Shown here piece after piece: positions 30,226-42,828 of a stretch of DNA of 62,000 bases (positions are counted from its first letter, which is position 1; every line of letters starts with the position of its first letter). The notes under the pieces are model-generated. The model searched no databases and was not told the DNA's origin. It worked only from the letters and a program-made list of their open reading frames with translations. Source of the DNA: Branchiostoma floridae (lineage: Eukaryota; Chordata; Leptocardii; Amphioxiformes; Branchiostomatidae); the NCBI RefSeq assembly GCF_000003815.2, contig NC_049979.1:22859521-22921520 (forward strand), in the 5' to 3' direction. The translations under genes were made by a program, and so were the position numbers.

Positions 30226-30760
30226 TTTCCGCACCTTCCTCGACAAACCAGCATTCACCTACTTTATCAGCATCTCCTCTAAAGTCCGACAGGACTACGG
30301 GAGCGCCTTCCAGGCCTTGTCCACGGCATTTGCACAGGACCGTTTTCTGCTGGCATTCCGACACCAACTGTTGTCCCGCAAACGCCGGCCAGGTGAAAGT
30401 CTTCTCGTCCTTGCGGCCGACCTTCGCCGCCTGGTGCGCTGCGCCCATCGCACATACAATGAACCTGCCAAACAGGGAATTGCCCTCCAACATTTTCTCA
30501 ATGGTCTGGCTCCAGATTAAACTCCAAAGAGCGGTTGAGGTGAACACGTCTACACTAGATCAGGCGGTGGACGTGGCCACCCACCATGAACAAGCTTAAG
30601 CCGTCACTGCCGCCAAGCGCCGCAGAACTACTCCACCGGAGGTTGCAGTTGATGCCATCCATGGTCACCGGGACGACCTTCAGTTCGGGCTGAGGTGGCT
30701 GACCTGAGCCAACAGGTGCGACAACTATAGGACTAGAATGTCCGCCACCAGTTTGCCAAC
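30226..30760 (+). pseudogene. Ty3-type LTR retrotransposon gag fragment
   Basis: The frame reads KVRQDYGSAFQALSTAFAQD, RFLLAFRHQLLSRKRRPGES, LLVLAADLRRLVRCAHRTYN and EPAKQGIALQHFLNGLAP before a stop at about 30518. After a frame change NTSTLDQAVDVATHHEQA follows. This is the capsid-like part of Ty3/gypsy Gag (F...L..R.R.PGESL..LA.DLRRLV..AYP...+.A...F..GL, then A...A...E). No zinc knuckle, protease, reverse transcriptase or LTR was found nearby. It is an old fragment with frame breaks and is not functional. Confidence 0.7.
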
Positions 30761-31079
30761 ACACAAAGGGCGTGGCCAAAAGCCTAAGGCATACTCATCA
30801 ACGGGCAAGCTAAGTGTGTCCTCATTATGTTTGATATGCCGTCCTATTGAAGAGAGAAAACTCTTGAAAAGCAGTATGCTATGTATTAACTTCTTAGATG
30901 ACAGTAAGGCTACATATACTGTGAACATTCTGAATATTATGAATGACGAGAAAAGGTCTGGGGGGATTCAGGATTGAAAAGTGCAGGGTCAAACTACTAG
31001 TATGATCTATGTTATGCAGACGTTCGTTCAGCCCGAGAAGATATGGGTACCTTCTCTTATGTAGAAACATTGAAGACGC

Positions 31080-32290
31080 TTGTAGAATAGCATCCGAACT
31101 GGAATATTGCCCATCTCATGTAGCAGATTCTAGAGGCGTTGGTAAGATACTTATACATATGTCTTCTGACAAGACACACTGACAGCAGTTCCACGTCTGA
31201 GAACTATATTCTGAATGCCCTGGGTGGGAGCGAAGATGTCTTTGTTAGAAACAAGCTGTTGAGCTCGTGGGAGAAGAGGTTGTGGCATTTTGTAATGAGG
31301 AGATGGCAAAAGAACCGCCCAAATATTGCAATCAAAACACCAAAAGGAGTGCGGTGTACTCCTCCAGAGAACAACGACCAATTCCCCATAGATGAAGGAA
31401 GTGAGCTCCTTGATTCAGAAGATGGCAAGTTAGATCCAGAGTTCAACATTGAGGTGGAGTTTGAAGCTGAGGAGGAGGATGAAGGAGGAGTGCCTGAAGA
31501 GGTACCACCACCAGCATCTGTCACACCACCAGCCACTACCTGTCAAGTAACAGCTAGAGGCCATGTTGGCCTTCCAACTGACAACACTGACCAGGATTTA
31601 AACAAAGATGCAAAGTTCCTTAATGAACTGGGTACAGTATTGTGTCCTTCTGGGCCCGACATATCGACCTTCATGTTGCCACATCTGTGCAATGCGAGAT
31701 CTGCATATGAAATGGCACGCATCAGTGTTAAAAATCGCCTTAATTCAAACTTGTGCAGAGTTTGCTTGCACCACCCACTGAGGCACCCGTGTCAGCATCT
31801 TCCTCTGTATGCTTCTGGTTTTGAGGCCGATGTCTTGCGACATGGGGAGTCCCCTGTACTCTCTACAGACAACATGATTGCGCTTAAGTTAAGCCATACT
31901 GGAAGAACTCTAAGCAGAGGGGGTGTCCCGTAGCCAGGCCTGCAGAGAAAACGGGAGGACGACTCACAAGACCGTGCTCGCAAGCGGCAGCGAACATCTT
32001 ACGATCCAAGAGGAATGCTGTTAAGCTGGGAACAGCAGCTGAAGCGGACCCCATCGGTGACGAGGAGCAGATTAATTCTGCAGACAAAGATGAGGAAACC
32101 ACGGTGAAGTGCTGTGGCGCCATCTACAAAAAACAGCTTGTTTCATCCCAGCTGTGCAGGGCTGCAAGCTGCCCCACACAGCGACTGGCAGGCATTGACA
32201 GAAGCCATGAAGAACATGCCCAAGGGAAAGCTAGTGACATGAAGAGGCTGCTCCCAGGCCAATGGCTTAATGACAAGATTTGTCCCTAAT
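31080..32290 (+). pseudogene. Decayed gene with acidic middle and Ulp1-like motif
   Basis: The first frame (31139-31933, 264 codons) contains GGSEDVFVRNKLLSSWEKRL, WHFVMRRWQKNRPNIAI, an acidic tract at about residues 85-120 and a Cys/His-rich piece NSNLCRVCLHHPLRHPCQHL. After a stop, a basic RARKRQR piece and then a second frame (about 32014-32289) end in MKRLLPGQWLNDKICP. The L.PG.WLND..I pattern is the entry motif of Ulp1/SENP-type C48 cysteine proteases, which several animal transposons carry. The His-Asp-Cys triad is not seen. I infer a transposon gene, family unknown. Confidence 0.4.
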
Positions 32291-32400
32291 GTTTCCAGCA
32301 TATATTGCTCTTAGAGTTGCCGAGCCATATTGTGAAAAAGCAAGATCTACAGATAACCAGCATTTAGCATTGATTTTAAATGACCAGTGTTTATAGTTCA

Positions 32401-32482
32401 ACATTGGCGGTGCTAATTTGGCCATTATGAAGTTTAGTATGCTAGACTGGGTTCGAGCCCCGTGAGGGTTCATTTTTTTTAA
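32401..32482 (+). tRNA. Weak tRNA-like 3' half
   Basis: A B box GGGTTCGAGCCCC lies at about 32449-32461 and can form a T arm. A run of eight T follows at 32473. No convincing A box or acceptor stem is present. It is a SINE scrap or chance similarity. Confidence 0.25.
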
Positions 32483-32789
32483 AGATCTGTTCGCTAGGGG
32501 GCGAATCGATAGGACGTGCCCGGGAAGGCCTTTCTGAGCAGTTTTGCGGACAGCACACTACCACTTTCAGATTTGGTAAACCTACCCACCCTGCCAACAT
32601 TCAGTACAGGCACAGATGCGGGCACAAACAGTTCCGAAGGTGCTGACACAGGCACGAGCACGTGTGCCTGGTCAGTATCAGTTGTTTTATCCTTTTATGA
32701 TGTTGGGACATCACAGGTTCCGTTCAGTGCACCATATCTTTAAACAATTGCTCTTTTGGCCCAAGTTTTGACATGTTAAGGTTTCTTCA

Positions 32790-33740
32790 TATTCCTTCAA
32801 AGACAAAGCAACCAAGACTGCTGCGGCACATCGAGAGAACCGTGACTAACTACTACAGTGGAGAACCTGAAGAAGTGCTTCAGCAGTCTCCTAGGTTTGT
32901 CCCAGTCCAGTCATAGATTCATACAATTGTCATGATCACACATGTAGACATGTTGCGTCATATACAGGTATATAATCATGAATGAATGTATGATACATGT
33001 ATTTCTAGTTTTATTTTATGTTCAAACGCCCTTCCCTGTAGCTTAAAGCAGACGCATGGGTACGCCTAAGTCTTAGTCTGATTGTAGAGATGCTCCATAT
33101 TTTTATTCCTTAACAATATAAATTCTGTTTTATTTTGCAGATTTGCATCTGTTTATTTAGCATGAATGCAATATTGAACGCCACATATTTTTCCATTCAC
33201 AGGACTAGACTAGGAAGGAAATCCCCACAGGAAGCCTGTCCACCACTTCTGCTTGGCTTTCAGTGACTGGACAGCATGGAGGAGCTTCTGGATTATGGCG
33301 AGGACTACGTCGAGGTCCTGTTGGAGCACTTCCTCGCTGTCTTGAACAGGTAAATAATATGATTGTTCAGCGCTTTATCTAAGTTGGCATTTTTATGTTG
33401 TGAGGCTGACATGAGGGTGTCTAGGCTCAAACCCATCCTTGAGCATAAGGAAAAGATTACCCATCATGAGATAACCCAAGCCATGGTGAAAGACCTGTAG
33501 GGAATCTATCCCTAGAATGATCCAACCAAATTAAAGCTAAGAACCACTATGACAGACCGTTGCATAGTGATGAAGTTCTTGGAAAAGAATCTGAAGAAGT
33601 AGAAAATTGAAGAGTTGCAGAAGATTCATTCAGAGAAAGACAAGAGGGGCATCCATGCCTTTTTCTGTACTGCCCACTACCTGCTCGGTTTGAGCCACAC
33701 TGCCTCTCAGGCCCGCAAAGAACATCAGGACTCTTTGGTT
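32790..33740 (+). pseudogene. Scattered coding remnants, unidentified
   Basis: Three coding-like pieces share the plus strand: PRLLRHIERTVTNYYSGEPE with EVLQQSPR near 32817-32895, MEELLDYGEDYVEVLLEHFL with AVLNR up to a GTAAAT donor at 33350, and from 33607 KIEELQKIHSEKDKRGIHAF with FCTAHYLLGLSHTASQARKE. Stops lie between them. They may be exons of the same decayed gene as 31080-32290, but the family is unknown to me. Confidence 0.3.
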
Positions 33741-35745
33741 TGATAATAATGATTTAGAAATAGTAAAATTGTTATCCAGGTATTGTTGTGGCCTCAGCTG
33801 GCACATTTAAAGCAAAATTGTTGCACAATTAATATACATTGTTTAACCGACATCACTACAGTGAAGGCTGGCCATAATCAAGCCCACATTTGTCAGATAA
33901 ATATTGCCTGACATGTGGTACCTCAGCCAAAAGCCATCAACATGTTCCTTTTAATTTTGATGTAGATTTGGGAATCACCCCCCCCCCTTTTGGTTATGAT
34001 CTCAGACTCTGTTGTACGTCAGCTTCAAAAGTAATTAAATGTGAACCAAATTTATCCCTGTCTTTAATACAGTAGTACTATTAGTACTATACTCTCCAAG
34101 CAGAGGTTGGTGGGAATAATCGTGACCTTTACTTTTCATTAATTTTGAAGGCCGGTCAAAAAATTGATGACAGGAAAAGTACATGAAGAGTATATGTTCC
34201 AATAACTGGAACTGCTCACTGGGAGAATGACTGGCAGTCGGCTGTTGGGGGTGGCCATATGGCTTACATGTATTTTCACGGCTTGCAACTTTCAACATGA
34301 CGCCTTGACGGTCTGAGATCCCGGCCGGAAGTTTGAGCCATGAAGAAGAAAATTTTACTTGGCTGCTAATCTCTAGCCACAAACAATACCCACAAAATCT
34401 CCCAACGCGGGGATGTGACTGTACATGTGCAATAGCCATACTCCCGGGAATGAACAGAACACTTAATTCCGCCGACTCAAACTAAACACAAAATATGGCG
34501 TTCACCACAGAGCCAACTATTCGGTACATACCGGGCAAGAACGAGGAAAATTACACCACTAAACCGCTCTAGAAGCAACATACAACCCTCAACCCGCTCG
34601 CAAACACATTAGGTAGGGTCTGAACGGCAACACTTGGCTACATAAAGGCATGAGACCTCCACTCACTCATTGCTGCCGAGGCAAGTCTGGACACGGGTTT
34701 CGCGCCCCACATCACACTTAACTGTTATTTATATCCATCCGCGGTGCACTTTCTGAGTCAATCACAAGTCTGGATATCGTGCAGAGAGAAAATCATCAGT
34801 TAAGACGTCTTCAAAATTAGACAAAAAGTTAAATGATGATTTGTAATGTACAATAATTTGAACACTAACGTGCCAAAACTTTGGACATATACTTGTTACT
34901 ACTTTCTGATTGCACCCGAAAACAGAGGAGATACGGTCAGCTTGCAGCAGAGTTTGGCGGGAAGCCCAGGCAGGCTGAAACAAGTTAGTTCCATGTATAA
35001 CAGAATACAAATCTGATGCGACTAAAATACTGATCGATCATAAAAAAATAAAATTAAGTGTCAGACTTGTTTGTGCAATTTTCAAAGGTTCTGTTTTTGT
35101 TAGTAAAGTACAAATGCGTTAAGGTGGCAAAATAGACATTTCTTTTTTTTTAAGCAAAACTAAAGGAAGACATCACAGTACGGGTAAGGTTGATTTCATA
35201 CAAGCGATCGCTGTTGTTTATATTGATAATTGATATTTGAATTAGCAGATAACTGGTTAATATGTAAATCAATCTTTTGCCAAACACCTGCTTTTTACCT
35301 ACCATTGCGTCACCGTGATATCATCGCAATCACTCGTATATATTTATACATTTTGTAGGAAAGTTTAACATTTTTTGGCTCAAACGTTTAAAATCATATA
35401 AGACTTCTAAAACCTAATGGCGCATTTATCACATTGAACCCTTATTTGGGAATAAAAAAATACTCTCTACCAGACTCCGGCCTGGCTGAATAGTAATAGG
35501 GGACTATGACCAAGTTAGGATCAATAAAAAAGCCTAGTAGAAGTTAGTTTGCCTAGGATGAACAGCCGGATAGCTGGATAGACTGCAAAAGACTGACTGA
35601 GAACCCATGGCAACTTATTTGTCCCTATTTGGCCAAGAACTCTTTTGTCATCGAGATGACACGTCTAAAACAAAAACGCCATCAAGCCGTAAAGCAATCA
35701 GCATCGTTGTTATACATTCCAGTATGGACTTCGCCACGTGTCAAA
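33741..35745. other. Stretch without identified genes
   Basis: A minus-strand frame at 34439-34035 is open for 134 codons but shows no motif or bias that would support a gene. A run of ten C lies near 33978. Otherwise the stretch is ordinary AT-rich sequence. Confidence 0.4.
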
Positions 35746-35823
35746 AGCGACACCTGGAGTGAAAAGAACAACCACATCGACATGGATCAAATGTGGCTCT
35801 GAGCAATAGATTGCGGTACTGCA

Positions 35824-36251
35824 TCTATCTATCTATATATCTATATCTATCTATCTATCTATCTATATATCTCTATATATCTATATATCTCTATCTATCT
35901 ATCTATCTCTATATATCTATATGTCTCTATCTATCTATCTATCTATCTATATCTATCCATATCTATATCTATATACATCTATATCTATATATCTATAACG
36001 GGGGCCGCCCTAAGATGCCCATTTTTTTACGCGCTCGAACTCACGGCGCTCCATCACTAGTTGCCAAAGAGTGGTCAAGTTTTGATCAATGAATTTTTAA
36101 CACATTCATCTAGAGACCATACTTGAATAAGGAAGGCATCCATACTGTTCATGAACCCTTCACACTACTATCTATTTATCTATCTAAATAGCTAGCTAGC
36201 TAGATATTTAGATAGATATTTAGATAGATATTTAGATAGATAGATAGATAA
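35824..36251. repeat. TATC/GATA microsatellites, first block
   Basis: TCTA/TATC repeats with interspersed TATA run at 35824-35996. A second small cluster at 36168-36251 switches from TATC to GATA around a GCTAGCTAGCTAG centre and so forms an inverted repeat. The tyrosine/serine/isoleucine-rich frames here are repeat artefacts. Confidence 0.9.
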
Positions 36252-36801
<550 letters not shown>

Positions 36802-36849
36802 TAGCATTACAGTTGTTGAAGCTTTCCCTATACTTACGAAACTCCAGTG

Positions 36850-37740
36850 TTGCAATCGGAGGGAAGAAGTCTAACGGCAGATTTGTCCCTGGTGCAGAAC
36901 GCCGTCTTCTAGCGATTCATATCAAAATTGTAGTCCAATATACCAGCACTGCATGATTTTCTGACCTGGGGAAAAAGTCTAACGGTAAATGTGGTTATAC
37001 CTGTCCTTGGTGGTGGACACTATCCAACAGCGACCTCTAGAGATTCATAGCCCTAGTGCAGACTAATTTACCAGCACTGCATGATTTTCTGACCTAAGGA
37101 AGAGATCTAACAGTATACTAGTATGTAATTATACCTGTCCTTGGTGCTGAACACTATCCACCAGCGGTCTCTAGCGATTCATATCTAAAGTGCAGACTAA
37201 TGTACCAGCACCGCATGATTTTCTGACCTGACGAAGAGATCTAACCGTAGGAGTGGAGTGGTTATACCTGCCCTTGGTGCTGAACACTATCCAACACCGA
37301 CCTCTACCGTTTTATGTCCAAAGTACAGGCCAATGTACTTTGATTTCATGATTTTACTGCGTGATTTGACCGCTTGATTTCATTATCCAAGGAAGAAGTC
37401 TAACGATAGATGTGGTTATACTTGTCCTTGGTACTGAACACCATACGGCACCGGCCTCTAGCGATTCATATCTAAAGTGCAGGTCAATGTACCAGCAATG
37501 CATGATTTCATTACCTGAGGAAGAAGTCTAACAGTAAATGTGGTTATACCTGTCCTTAGTACTGAACACTATCCAACAGCGACCTAAAGTGATTCATATC
37601 TTAAGTGCAGACTACTGTACCAGCACTGCATGATTTTCTGACCTGAGGAACAGTTCTAATGGCAGATGTGGTTATACCTGTCCTTGGTGCTGAACACCAT
37701 CCAACAGCGGCTAGTGATTCATAACCAAAGTGTATGGTAC
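36850..37740 (+). repeat. Satellite-like array, about 130-bp units, 7 copies
   Basis: Each unit contains GAAGAAGTCTAACGGTAAAT, GTGGTTATACCTGTCCTTGG, TGCTGAACACTATCCAACAG, GCGATTCATATCTAAAGTGC and ACCAGCACTGCATGATTTTC. The GTCCTTGG-type anchor lies at about 37001, 37135, 37268, 37421, 37550 and 37678, so periods are 128-153 bp. No coding frame spans it. Confidence 0.85.
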
Positions 37741-37989
37741 TTGCCCTGGCGTCAGATTCGGTGTGATATTCCGCGCTTTGTTTGAATTTATCATGTTTCC
37801 CGGTTCGTCCCAGGGGCAGGGAGCGTAGCCAATTATAATGCCATTTATGAGAGCCATTGTCGTGTGCATTGCTATGTACAAATCATTTATTAATGTGTAA
37901 GTCATTTGTATAATCCATTGTCGAATGTAAACATGGAATTCTACCAAAAGGACTTTGCACATACAACATACCTAATTTTGGTTAAGACG

Positions 37990-38500
37990 ACCATCAGGAA
38001 TTAGAAATTTTCACTACATGAAAAGTCGTATTTACCGTGACGGTATATGTGGTGTAAAGCCTGCTAAAGGTTACATTTACCAGCCATTTACCAAATATTT
38101 ATCGGTAAGTAAATGTATGGATTTACCCGGCATTCACCTGACATGTTAAGTCCGGTAATGGTTGCCTAATTTTACCCACATTTACCTGGTGCGTGTAAAG
38201 GCGTGTTTACCGAGATTTACCATTCACAGTTCATGACACAAGTCACAGTTACAGCTTTTTACCCGCCTTTACCGACGGTATAAATATGCATTTACCAAGT
38301 TAAGATATACCAGTCGTCTTGTATATCACAGCTACTATATGGTGAGATTTACCATTCGCGGTGTAAGTCACAGTTACGGTCATTTGTTTGTTTGTTTGTT
38401 TGTTTGTTTGTTTGTTTACCCGCCGTTAACCAAGATGTACCAGTCGCGGTATCAGTCAGCACTACTGTACAAACATGCATTTACCAAGATTTATCACTCG
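37990..38500. repeat. TTTACC-rich degenerate repeat and GTTT microsatellite
   Basis: TTTACC or its relatives (ATTTACCAG, TTTACCGAG, TTTACCCA) recur more than fifteen times in 500 bases, often with GTAAGTC or CACAGTTAC between them. A pure GTTT run lies at 38383-38418. This looks like a degenerated short-unit tandem array. Confidence 0.6.
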
Positions 38501-38849
38501 CGTTATATCTCATAGGGATTACCCTGGAACCTATGCAATCTTACCCACATCCATGCTTTTTACTACCTGATAACCAGTTGATAAACGAAACCTGTATATA
38601 ATAAATAACAAGGCTGGTCAACATGGTTCTGGTTCTAAATTAACAGCATCTACTGATTCTTATCTTACAAGAAAGAATATTGGGGAACTGCAATTTTCAA
38701 ATGAAGAGCAATACAAATACAAATAACTCCTTTTACTTGCTTACCTGTTTGTTTTGATCAAACAAATTGTTTACAACAGTTGTGCTGTTAATACAATTCA
38801 CATGCATTATTTATCGCATGACTGTGCACAGAAATACACTGAATAGCAA

Positions 38850-39352
38850 TCATAGCATTTGAAAGTTATAAACATTCGTGGATACATTGCCTACTTGTAC
38901 ACAGTGAGGATTATCGCCTCCCAGAATGTAGTTGAATGTATCTATCGAACACAGAGTGGCAAATACTTTAGAGCAAGGGGAAAGTAATGTGATCAGCCCT
39001 GTGCGTTTATCATTATATCGTGAACAATCCATAACAAAGTGACGTTCGTCTTCGATCTCATTTGGACAGAATGGACAAAACCTCGGGTCACGGGGAATTT
39101 TAGTATATCTTCCGACTTCTATATTTAGTCTGTAACCACAGATTCTTATCTTTGTGATTGCTCTACGAAGTTCAAAACTACGTACATTCGAAAGATACAT
39201 TTTTGTCCATATCCTTCCTTTAGCGTAGGATGAATGGAAAGTTTTAACTTATTCTGGATAGAAGAATGCCATTCTTGTATGTAAATTTCCTGTAAACAGA
39301 GTAGTATTTTGTCGGTCAGCATATCAACATGATACAACCTTGGTTTGTCCAT
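38850..39352 (-). pseudogene. LINE C-terminal fragment with Cys/His finger
   Basis: In transcription order the minus strand encodes LLCLQEIYIQEWHSSIQNK and YGQKCIFRMYVVLNF from about 39350. After a frame change it gives YLSNVRSFELRRAITKIRIC, GYRLNIEVGRY and FCPFCPNEIEDERHFVMDCS. The C..C....ED+.HF...C pattern is the finger found near the C-terminus of many LINE reverse transcriptase proteins. A stop lies at 38850. The core RT domain is not present, so this is the 3' end of a 5'-truncated copy, read away from the LINE remnant at 39575. Confidence 0.75.
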
Positions 39353-39574
39353 ACATGCCCAAAACCATTTTAGTTGAGAATGTCAGTTATGTGATTCGGC
39401 CAATACTTAATCGTATTCACTGGAAAGTTAAACATCACGGAGTAAAGAATCTTCGGGTAAGATTGCAACACGGTGCCAGTAGATCTCCAAGCAGATCCTA
39501 AGGTGCCATAAGATAGTATCAAAGCTGGCCAAGGAGTATAGCCGGCCCAACAGACTACGGAGTAAAGTTCAACC

Positions 39575-40225
39575 CTGCCTGGATCGTGCGAAACGTTCAT
39601 TTTACAAGGAGGAAGTGGAGCAGATGAAGCCGGGGGGGGGGGGGGGTCACGTTGGTTCAACACAGTGAAGTCTTTGATCGGGGCATCCAAGCCAAGAGGA
39701 AACAGTACAGCGTGCTTTGTAACAGACTTAAGTGAACACTTTGCGTCTGTGTGGTCAAATGTGGACAGAGTCATACCCAGTCTGACAGAAATATTTGACC
39801 ACCTATCACATCGAGCCATACCAGAATTAAGTATATAGGGCAAGTGAAACTACAAATGAAGAAGGTGAATCCTCGGAAGGCTACTGGTGGGATCATATAC
39901 CGCCATGGCTACTATCCAGCTTTTTTTAAGAGCTTGCTCCTGTAATGTGCAATATCTATAACGCATGCTTACAACAGGGTATCTTCCCCTTACAATGGAA
40001 CTTGTTGTGCCTGTACCGAAGACGACCAGGCCAAAGGTCCTGAAGATTTCAGACGCATTTCCTTAACGAGCTGTCAGGGTAAGGTGTACGAGGTGTTTCT
40101 CCGGGACTTATTGCTACAGGACACAAATCACCTGATTCATGACTCTCTGGAAGGTTTCAGAAGGGGGCGCTCGACGGTCTCCAGACAACGCAATCCTGGT
40201 TTGATGCGGTGAACAGTTCTCCTAA
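39575..40225 (+). pseudogene. LINE remnant, linker and start of reverse transcriptase (left half)
   Basis: Pieces read LDRAKRSFYKEEVEQMKPGG, then after a poly-G run SRWFNTVKSLIGASKPRGNS, CFVTDLSEHFASVWSNVDRV, and KVNPRKATG followed by NIYNACLQQGIFPLQWNL. Then come EDFRRISLTSCQGKVYE and HDSLEGFRRGRST in varying frames. This is the standard LINE order: linker, N-terminal RT motif with NPRKATG..D.IP, P.EFR.ISL.S and EGFR.GRST. It stops at 40225, where the Harbinger-like element begins, and continues at 41196. Confidence 0.8.
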
Positions 40226-41192
40226 GGCCCCGGTCACAAGAATCGTACGATTGACTGCGATGGAGGTTTTATGCGCGGTATAAGCGCAGTGCGTCGTAAG
40301 TCGGGGAAGAATCTGAAGCAATGGTTTATGACGAAAATAGAGCTGAAATGGATTTTGAACATGTTCAAAGTTTCTCTATCGTCGTATGATTTTTATTGCA
40401 CCTATAGCAGACTTCACTACGGCCATTTTTTCTACTGATGACGTTTAAGATTCATACATTTTAAGCATGTTGTGATGGTCTTAGTTTTCCCTGATATTGT
40501 CCATGTTGACGAAAATGGAACTACATCAGACGCAACTGTTCACAGTAGCAACCAGAGAACAGCTCGCCCGTAGAGGAGCCTGTCTTCAAGGCAATGTTTT
40601 CCACGTGGCAGAATCAGTATCACGCACAGGTGATGCATGCATTTGTTTGATGGCTACATACTCGTGGGTTCATAATTAGATCAGATCTCATCTCTCGTCG
40701 GTCTCGGGTCAGTTTACTATAGCCATAACCATGGGGACAACTCGAATAGAAAGGCAGGCTTATGATTTAATCCTAATGATATGATTTTTGTCTTATTGCA
40801 TTTCTTGATAGCTTATCATCTCAAAAAAAGCAAAGCCGTAGAGCCGGCAAGCAGGCCGAGATAACCATGCCATGATTGATTTGAACCTTTGTTTGTAAGA
40901 CTCATGTTTTCATATTTTTTCAAATTCATTTTACAGTGAAAGACATTATACGAAGGTATTTTCAACAGATAGATCCACCTTTGCTTGGTTAAAGAAGTAC
41001 AAAAGCGGTCAGGTGGCTATTCAGAAGAGATATAAGTGAAAAATCGTACGACGCTGGAAAAATTTTGAACATCATCCGATGCTCTGCGATGGCTCATTTT
41101 GCTTACGATTTAGCTGCGATCCGCTGCGCTCATCGTGCGATATGCGGAGTATGCCATCGTAAGGACGTCGTACGATTCTTGTGACCGGGGCT
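40226..41192. mobile_element. Harbinger-like non-autonomous DNA transposon inserted in a LINE
   Basis: The 25-bp terminal inverted repeats start GGCCCCGGTCACAAGAATCG on the left and end CGATTCTTGTGACCGGGGCT on the right, differing only at the outermost base. The flanking TAA at 40223-40225 and 41193-41195 is the 3-bp target duplication typical of PIF/Harbinger. Subterminal parts carry several CGTACGA or CGATCG-like motifs in both orientations. No transposase frame is seen in the 967 bp. Removing the element with one TAA joins the LINE reading frame exactly. Confidence 0.85.
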
Positions 41193-41570
41193 TAAGATGG
41201 ATGTGCATGTTGCGTTTGTTGACCTTACGCGCGCATTTGATACCATACATCATGGAAGTCTCCTCCACAGTTTGTCACACATCGGGATTAGACAGGATCT
41301 ATGGCGATGTCTCAGCAGCTATCTGAGTGATCGTGTTCAGTATGTAAAATGGGGAACGAACATATCTTCAGCTAAAGCAGTTCTCGCAGGTACACCACAG
41401 GGGGAATCCTCTCACCGACACTCTTTATCATCGCTATGAACAACCTTGATCCTGGAATACCGCCCAGTATAACACTGTGAAATACGCGGACGATCTCACA
41501 AACTCCGAATTCTTCATGGCATCTTTACCGGGGCAAATGCAACACTCATTTGACAGAGTAGATGTACATG
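41193..41570 (+). pseudogene. LINE remnant, reverse transcriptase core (right half)
   Basis: The frame from 41196 reads KMDVHVAFVDLTRAFDTIHH (motif A with catalytic Asp), SYLSDRVQYVKWG and AGTPQG (motif B). After a frame change KYADDL (motif C with the two catalytic Asp, about 41477-41495) follows. The frame then fades by about 41570. It continues directly from 39575-40225. All core motifs are recognisable, but frameshifts and the loss of the 3' part make it inactive. Confidence 0.85.
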
Positions 41571-42131
41571 TATGGGCAAATGATTATGGAACTAGAGTTC
41601 GGGGACCTCATACCTCCATGAAATATTTATTGATTTTTTGTGGATGGTATGTATGTTTATAGATGGTTGTATTTGAGAGTAAACGTTATATATGTTATGT
41701 GGAAGATGTGTTGTAATCATTTAATGACAGAGTGGTTGTCCATTTGATTAATACTTATGAAATTGTGTGTCTTGATGTGGTAATGTGTGTTTAGGAGGTC
41801 GACGGCTTATGGTAGCATGGGGTTCCTGAAGGGTGATGTTTGGCATATAAAATGTAATGGTTATTAATATTATGAGGTTCGACTATGTGCCTGAGAGTGT
41901 TGTGGTGGGAGGATATGGGGAAAGTCATATAGAAGATGGGATATGGCAAACTTAGAGAACTGTACCGTCTTACCTGCAGATGTTCTAGTTAATACATTTG
42001 TAGTGGTGATTTGTGGGTATTGATGATCGTGTAAGGTAAGTCTTTATGGCTCTGACGTTGTCAAGATCTATCATACGTGTCTGTTCTACTGTAAGCCCCT
42101 GGTGGTTATCATGGCAGGCGTATTCCAGGGT
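41571..42131. other. Spacer without recognised genes
   Basis: The sequence is GT-rich with many TATG and GTGT runs and no coding signal. It ends at an assembly gap. Confidence 0.4.
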
Positions 42132-42642
42132 NNNNNNNNNNNNNNNNNNNNNNNNNNNNNNNNNNNNNNNNNNNNNNNNNNNNNNNNNNNNNNNNNNNNN
42201 NNNNNNNNNNNNNNNNNNNNNNNNNNNNNNNNNNNNNNNNNNNNNNNNNNNNNNNNNNNNNNNNNNNNNNNNNNNNNNNNNNNNNNNNNNNNNNNNNNNN
42301 NNNNNNNNNNNNNNNNNNNNNNNNNNNNNNNNNNNNNNNNNNNNNNNNNNNNNNNNNNNNNNNNNNNNNNNNNNNNNNNNNNNNNNNNNNNNNNNNNNNN
42401 NNNNNNNNNNNNNNNNNNNNNNNNNNNNNNNNNNNNNNNNNNNNNNNNNNNNNNNNNNNNNNNNNNNNNNNNNNNNNNNNNNNNNNNNNNNNNNNNNNNN
42501 NNNNNNNNNNNNNNNNNNNNNNNNNNNNNNNNNNNNNNNNNNNNNNNNNNNNNNNNNNNNNNNNNNNNNNNNNNNNNNNNNNNNNNNNNNNNNNNNNNNN
42601 NNNNNNNNNNNNNNNNNNNNNNNNNNNNNNNNNNNNNNNNNN
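42132..42642. other. Assembly gap, 511 N
   Basis: All bases are N. Frames that appear to run through it are meaningless. Confidence 1.
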
Positions 42643-42828
42643 GTCAGCAGGCCACTTGTCATTTAGGTCATGAGGGAGGTCAGGGTCATATAAAATAAAA
42701 CACAGATACTGATTACAGTACTATTAGATTTATCAAATTATATCACTACTCATACATGGTACAAAACATATAGTGGTGCAGTTGGCTTAGTGTTCGTGTC
42801 GGTGTCCGTTCGTTTTGGTCAATAACTT

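Noticed and set aside
34035-34439. Minus-strand frame of 134 codons
   Set aside because: No domain, no codon pattern and no splice or context support; its length is compatible with chance in this composition.
41985-42698. Long frames of about 200 codons on both strands
   Set aside because: They cross the 511-N assembly gap and consist mostly of unknown residues.
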